25,685 nt of DNA from a virus. Below, in pieces: positions 22,495 to 25,685 of this stretch. The position numbers and the translations under genes are program-made. Every line of letters starts with the position of its first letter. The first letter of the stretch is position 1. Under the pieces are notes generated by a model. It saw only the letters and a program-made list of their open reading frames with translations, was not told the origin of the DNA and did no database searches. Location of the stretch: IMG/VR virus record IMGVR_UViG_3300043449_000402, positions 1-25,685 of that record. The stretch is one strand, 5' to 3'.

Positions 22495-22698
22495 TCATTT
22501 CGGTTCGATCTTGCCGTTGAAGTATTCCTTGAAGTTCTTGTCAAGTTTCGGCGTTCCGTCTTTTTCTGTCGCTTTCCAAAGTGACGCGCGAAATTCTTTG
22601 CCGTCGATTGTGACGATTCCGGTGAACAGCGGCGCGCGCTGATTGTCCGACGTGTTGTGAAACAAGATGATCTTGTCGTTGTTCTGTTGTTGATTCAT
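22495..22698 (-). CDS. Small DUF736-like protein
   Basis: A 67-residue protein from ATG 22698 (MNQQQNNDKIILFHNT); the longer opening to 22824 is a shadow of the upstream gene. The core LFTGIVTIDGKEFRASLWKA resembles small DUF736-like proteins of phages and mobile elements, typically one beta sheet with a TG-x-[IV] strand and a W-x-K element. Possibly a single-strand DNA-binding or replication accessory protein. Its start overlaps the end of the winged-helix gene region closely (13 nt gap). Confidence 0.5.
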   Translation of the reverse strand: MNQQQNNDKIILFHNTSDNQRAPLFTGIVTIDGKEFRASLWKATEKDGTPKLDKNFKEYFNGKIEPK

Positions 22699-22711
22699 TG
22701 CTTTTTGAAGT

Positions 22712-23029
22712 TTAACTTTCGAAGATATTGATTTGAGTGACAACCGGCTTGAAATACCAACAGAAATTGACAGCGCCGGCGCTTTCATTCTGTTTGAACT
22801 TTGTCTTGACGATCTTGTTTTCACGCGTCAAGTAATTGATCGCGCGTCGAACGCTTGTCAATTCAATCGAACAGCCAAGTTGACGCCAAACGTCACGCGG
22901 CGTCAATAGACGCGACGGCTGTCGCTTGAATAGTTCAAGAATCAATTCGTTTTGATTGCGCGCGCGCTGTTCTTGACGCGCGTATTGTTCGCCGGTGACG
23001 GCTGTCGTGTTGTGAAAGTTGTTGTTCAT
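22712..23029 (-). CDS. Winged-helix DNA-binding protein
   Basis: A 105-residue protein whose ATG overlaps the upstream stop (ATGA). After a polar Asn/Gln/Arg-rich start, residues about 28-85 read as a winged helix: ELILELFKRQPSRLLTPRDV, then the recognition-helix candidate SVRRAINYLTRENKI and a short beta wing (VKTKFKQNESAG). The arrangement (helix, helix with PRDV, turn, recognition helix) is of the phage regulator/replication kind. It may regulate the early block or assist replication; specificity is unknown. Confidence 0.6.
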   Translation of the reverse strand: MNNNFHNTTAVTGEQYARQEQRARNQNELILELFKRQPSRLLTPRDVWRQLGCSIELTSVRRAINYLTRENKIVKTKFKQNESAGAVNFCWYFKPVVTQINIFES

Positions 23030-23412
23030 GTTGTTGAAGAAGTGTTGAAGTTGTTCATTTCTGTTTTCAAGTAACTGATCATTGTTCGCGTCGCTTCGAT
23101 TGAATAGTGAAGTTCTTTCGCTTGCGCTTCGGCGTACGTCTTGAAGAAGATTTCACGCGCACAATCGCCGTTGACGATCATTTTCAAGCGCGTCGCGTTC
23201 GATTCGTTTGAAGTCTTGACGACAGCCGCCGTCTTTTCGTTGAAGATCGTTTCTGTCAGAGCGACGTTGAACGCCGACAACGGAAGCAAAGCGACCAAGC
23301 GCGAAAGACGTTCAACAAGTTCGACGCCGTTTTGACTGTCGATTGTCAATGTCAGTTCGGACTTGATCGCTTCGCAAATTTCAGCGACTTCTTGAAGTCT
23401 ATCGTTTGTCAT
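23026..23412 (-). CDS. Unknown helical protein
   Basis: A 128-residue mostly helical protein, ATG at 23412 overlapping the preceding stop (ATGA). The front half has LQEVAEICEAIKSELTL and LVERLSRLVALLPLS, the back half has FFKTYAEAQAKELHYSIEAT and RTMISYLKTEM. Two cysteines (EICEAI, GDCAREI) are far apart. It stands between the winged-helix gene and another unknown protein in the early block. No function assigned. Confidence 0.55.
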   Translation of the reverse strand: MTNDRLQEVAEICEAIKSELTLTIDSQNGVELVERLSRLVALLPLSAFNVALTETIFNEKTAAVVKTSNESNATRLKMIVNGDCAREIFFKTYAEAQAKELHYSIEATRTMISYLKTEMNNFNTSSTT

Positions 23413-23900
23413 TTGCGCGAAACTTCAAACGATGTTCTTTCGCCTACTTTCACCGGCGGCGTGACGGTGCAAGATTCGCCGGTTGTTTCATCGACGATTG
23501 TCATTGTTGACTTGATCGCCTTCAACACGTCTTCAAGTTCTTTCTTCTTTTCAAGAAGCGGCTTCAAGTCTTCAATCACGCGCGTGTACACGGGGTGATT
23601 CGTTGATTGATAGTCGTACTTTCCGCCGGTGTTCTTGCGCTTGATTCGAAAGCCGTACACTTGAACACCTTCTTTTTCCGGCGCGTGTTGAAGTTCGTGA
23701 AGAACGTCTTCGTGAATAATTTCTTCGACGCGATCAAAGACGAAAGACAAGAATCGCATCTTCGCGACAGTCTTCGCGGCGCTTTCGTGTCCGTCTTTCA
23801 CGCGCTGAATAATTTGTTCGGCGACTTCGTGAATCGCGATGTCGTTGTTTTGTGGTGACAGCGATTCAATCGTTGTCAAAAGTGAATCTTTCTTTTTCAT
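23409..23900 (-). CDS. Unknown protein of recombination/replication block
   Basis: A 163-residue protein starting MKKKDSLLTTIESLSP. The helical first half includes VKDGHESAAKTVAKMRFLSF and VFDRVEEIIHEDVLHELQHA, followed by a beta part (GVQVYGFRIKRKNTGGKYDY) and a long helix (LKPLLEKKKELEDVLKAIKS). The end is Val/Thr-rich. The pattern of helix plus YDY-containing loop resembles small proteins near single-strand annealing genes in siphoviruses, but I cannot name the family. It follows the Rad52-like gene by 23 nt, with an ACAACAACACTTCAACAAC leader. Confidence 0.55.
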   Translation of the reverse strand: MKKKDSLLTTIESLSPQNNDIAIHEVAEQIIQRVKDGHESAAKTVAKMRFLSFVFDRVEEIIHEDVLHELQHAPEKEGVQVYGFRIKRKNTGGKYDYQSTNHPVYTRVIEDLKPLLEKKKELEDVLKAIKSTMTIVDETTGESCTVTPPVKVGERTSFEVSRK

Positions 23901-23923
23901 GTTGTTGAAGTGTTGTTGTTGAA

Positions 23924-24871
23924 TTAAGATTGTGAAGATTGAATGTCAATAAGCGTTGAACGCTGTTCGTCTGTCAGTCGATACTTGCGTTCAATCGTTG
24001 CGATCTTTGCGCCTTTCGTTTTGACGTATTCGCAAGCAAGATCGAAAGCGCCGGCGACTTCGCTGATTGAAAGACGCGCGTCTTCGATCGGCTTCTTGTC
24101 AATGATTTCGCCGCGTTCAACCGGCTTCGCTGTTTTCGACTTCGCGCTGTCGCTTGTTTTCGTGACTTGTGACGGCGTTTCTTTTTTCGCCGGCGTGTTG
24201 ATAGGCTTGTTCGGTGAATCGTCGCACAAGCCGCGTTCTTTGAAGAACGGCGGCGCATCTTTCTTGCGCCACTGCGGACGCTGTTTGCCTTCGATCCAAA
24301 CTTTGACGGCGTTCTTTGCAATCCAAGCGTCAACAAAATTCTTGTCCCAAAGTTCGCCGAAAATTCCGACGTCTTTCGCGCAACGTGTCAGCGCGTCCGA
24401 CTTCGCGCTTTCATACGCTGTCGCCCATGATTCAAGCGGATTCGTTTTGTGATACGTCGATTCGCCGACGGCTTTCGAAACGAAACACTTTCGAATGATC
24501 AACGCGCCGACGAAGAACACTTTTGTTTCGTCGCCGATGTCTTCCGCTTTCACTTCGACTTCGATCAAAGACCACTGTCCGATTCCGACAGACTTGTTCA
24601 AGCGTTCGCGCGTGAACACTTGCGGAACATAGATCAAGCCGTCCGGTCGAAGTTGAACATTCACTTCGTTCACCGGTGCAAGAAGTTTGTCGCTTTCTTC
24701 CGGCGTCAAGACAAGTTCGGACGCGCCGCGAAACAAGTCGAAGATCGGCGTCTTTGAAATTTGTTGATCGAACTTTTCAATCGCTTGAATCGGTTCGTGT
24801 TGATTGAAGTCTTCGTGAACGACAAGTGTCGTGACTTCTTGCGCTGTCGCGCCGTTTGATTTCGTTTTCAT
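23924..24871 (-). CDS. Rad52-like single-strand annealing protein
   Basis: A 315-residue protein with ATG at 24871. Residues about 45-195 show the Rad52/Sak pattern: GQWSLIEVEVKAED, ALIIRKCFV, then NPLESWATAYESAKSDALTR, CAKDVGIFGELWDKNFVDAW and KNAVKVW. The AYESAKSDALTRCAKDVGI segment (152-170) is the signature helix for DNA annealing. Residues 200-275 are a Lys/Ser/Thr/Pro-rich linker and the last 40 form a helical end. Such proteins pair complementary single strands during phage recombination. No partner 5'-3' exonuclease is clear in the window. A 48-codon reading frame directly precedes it. Confidence 0.72.
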   Translation of the reverse strand: MKTKSNGATAQEVTTLVVHEDFNQHEPIQAIEKFDQQISKTPIFDLFRGASELVLTPEESDKLLAPVNEVNVQLRPDGLIYVPQVFTRERLNKSVGIGQWSLIEVEVKAEDIGDETKVFFVGALIIRKCFVSKAVGESTYHKTNPLESWATAYESAKSDALTRCAKDVGIFGELWDKNFVDAWIAKNAVKVWIEGKQRPQWRKKDAPPFFKERGLCDDSPNKPINTPAKKETPSQVTKTSDSAKSKTAKPVERGEIIDKKPIEDARLSISEVAGAFDLACEYVKTKGAKIATIERKYRLTDEQRSTLIDIQSSQS

Positions 24872-25014
24872 TCTGTTGTTGTGTTGTGTTGTTTTTGAAG
24901 ATTGAAGATGTAAAGAAGTGAACCGTCACGCGTCACGCAAAGCGACGGCGCGATTCCGGTTTTCGTTTCTATCCAATTTGCAAGAAACGGACTGTTGACG
25001 ACGATCGTTTTCAA
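24868..25014 (-). CDS. Possible 48-residue gene with TTG start
   Basis: Starting at TTG 25014, which overlaps the previous stop (TTGA), a 48-codon frame (first residues MKTIVVNSPFLANWIETKTG) stays open until a TGA that overlaps the annealing-protein ATG (ATGA). Such perfect stitching on both sides suggests a real small gene in place of a 139-nt gap. The last residues are Gln/His/Asn/Thr-rich because they also form the CAA-rich leader of the next gene. No family is recognised; a TTG start makes it uncertain. Confidence 0.45.
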   Translation of the reverse strand: MKTIVVNSPFLANWIETKTGIAPSLCVTRDGSLLYIFNLQKQHNTTTE

Positions 25015-25166
25015 GCGCTGATCTGTTGTCGAATCATTTGTTCAATCATTGCGTTGAAGTTTCCTTCGGCGTGTTTGTTTGCAAGACGTTGAACAGTGTC
25101 AATGTCTTCTTGTCGAAGTCGAACGCTTCGAACGACTTTCGGCTTTCGTTTGATTTTCTTGATCAT
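25011..25166 (-). CDS. Ribbon-helix-helix (Arc-type) DNA-binding protein
   Basis: A 51-residue protein from ATG 25166 (MIKKIKRKPKVVRSVRLRQE). The basic strand segment VVRSVRLRQEDIDTVQRLAN and NFNAMIEQMIRQQI form the classic ribbon-helix-helix layout of Arc/MetJ-type repressors. A TTG further upstream was rejected. It may regulate the adjacent replication/recombination block or itself. The role is inferred from fold. Confidence 0.6.
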   Translation of the reverse strand: MIKKIKRKPKVVRSVRLRQEDIDTVQRLANKHAEGNFNAMIEQMIRQQISA

Positions 25167-25206
25167 GTTATTTGTGTTTGTGCGAAGATAGTATTTCAAT
25201 CGTAAT

Positions 25207-25683
25207 TCAGAAAGAACTTGAAGAAAGAATTGAAGACAGTGTCTTGATGTGCGTCTTCAACTGTTGTTCAAGATTGACGACGTATGTCTTCAAAGGAATC
25301 GCAACGACTGTCGCCAAAGCGACACGACAAACGATCTTGTCTTTGACGAACGTCTTTGTCGCCGGCGTCACGACACGCGCCGCGAATCGCGCCGCTTCGC
25401 TTCCGGTTGTGAAGAAGTACGGAAACGAAGACAAGTCAGTCGTGAAGACCAAGTTCGGCTTTCGGACGACGACGTATGTATTCGAATTGTCTTCTTCAAT
25501 CGGTTCGTGATTCAATTTGCCGACGATCACGTCTTCGTCAAAACTGTCTTTCACTATTCCGACAACGACGAACAGCGCTTCGGAAGTTTCGAACGCGATT
25601 GTCTGTTTCAACTGTTCGATTGTTTCAAGTTCACGACCCTTGTCGCGAACACTTTCAAGAAGATAGTCTTTCAATTCTTTCAT
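25207..25683 (-). CDS. Unknown protein, 158 residues
   Basis: ATG at 25683, two bases before the window end. The N-terminus is helical and charged (MKELKDYLLESVRDKGRELE), then IAFETSEALFVVVGIVKDSF, a beta-rich middle (TYVVVRKPNLVFTTDLSSFP), AARFAARVVTPATKTFV, and CRVALATVVAIPLKTYVVNL and a polar helical end rich in Leu and Ser. Some hydrophobic strands look like a beta fold rather than membrane helices. No motif recognised and the upstream context is outside the window. Confidence 0.5.
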   Translation of the reverse strand: MKELKDYLLESVRDKGRELETIEQLKQTIAFETSEALFVVVGIVKDSFDEDVIVGKLNHEPIEEDNSNTYVVVRKPNLVFTTDLSSFPYFFTTGSEAARFAARVVTPATKTFVKDKIVCRVALATVVAIPLKTYVVNLEQQLKTHIKTLSSILSSSSF

Positions 25684-25685
25684 GT

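Noticed and set aside
25183-25190. TATCTTCG before the RHH gene as a -7 promoter box
   Set aside because: One mismatch to TAnnTTTG and no acceptable -33 box at the right distance.
1-25685. tRNA, rRNA, insertion sequences, integrase and attachment sites
   Set aside because: I found no cloverleaf, no transposase or integrase motifs and no terminal inverted repeats.

Overview
The window is a contiguous piece of a tailed double-stranded DNA phage (Caudoviricetes) or intact prophage. All supported genes lie on the minus strand, so they read from about 25.7 kb towards position 1. A Bacteroidota host is likely. No Shine-Dalgarno-like sequence precedes the starts; start codons follow A-rich or (CAA)n-rich leaders instead. 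Several proteins (tail tube, DUF1376-like replication protein, distal tail proteins, small Cys-rich proteins) look like types I associate with phages of that phylum. The long tape measure protein, a tail-tube candidate and the absence of a visible sheath gene point to a long non-contractile tail. Most genes are packed head to tail, often with ATGA stop/start overlaps.

Reading in transcription order, 25.7-20.1 kb is an early replication and recombination block: an unknown protein, a ribbon-helix-helix protein, a TTG-start mini-gene, a Rad52-like single-strand annealing protein, two unknown proteins, a winged-helix protein, a small DUF736-like protein, a DUF1376-like replication initiator containing repeats, an associated replication protein, and a DnaQ-like exonuclease with a degenerate C-terminus. 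Next, 20.1-17.5 kb holds a Cys-rich protein, three consecutive small membrane proteins, a DUF1064 nuclease, a ParB-like protein, the small terminase and a second restriction-type nuclease. The large terminase follows at 17.5-16.3 kb, then three small proteins.

The region 15.6-6.6 kb is tail and neck: a tail assembly chaperone pair with a T10 slippery run (a probable -1 frameshift), neck/tail-completion proteins, two large distal-tail proteins, the tape measure protein and a small HTH-like protein. The region 6.6-0 kb is the head: a ClpP-type protease/scaffold fusion with a convincing internal start, the major capsid protein, the tail-tube candidate with an unexpected two-helix hydrophobic N-terminus, a hairpin terminator, an unknown protein, the portal, a connector candidate and a tail fibre/spike cut by the window edge. 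Head genes lying downstream of the tape measure, and separated from the terminase by the whole tail block, is an unusual order.

No integrase, repressor, DNA polymerase, endolysin, tRNA, CRISPR array or insertion sequence is visible. The most interesting items are the chaperone frameshift, the internal scaffold start, the membrane-like N-terminus of the tail-tube candidate, the (CAA)n leaders, and the apparent absence of the words AGCT, GGCC and CTAG.
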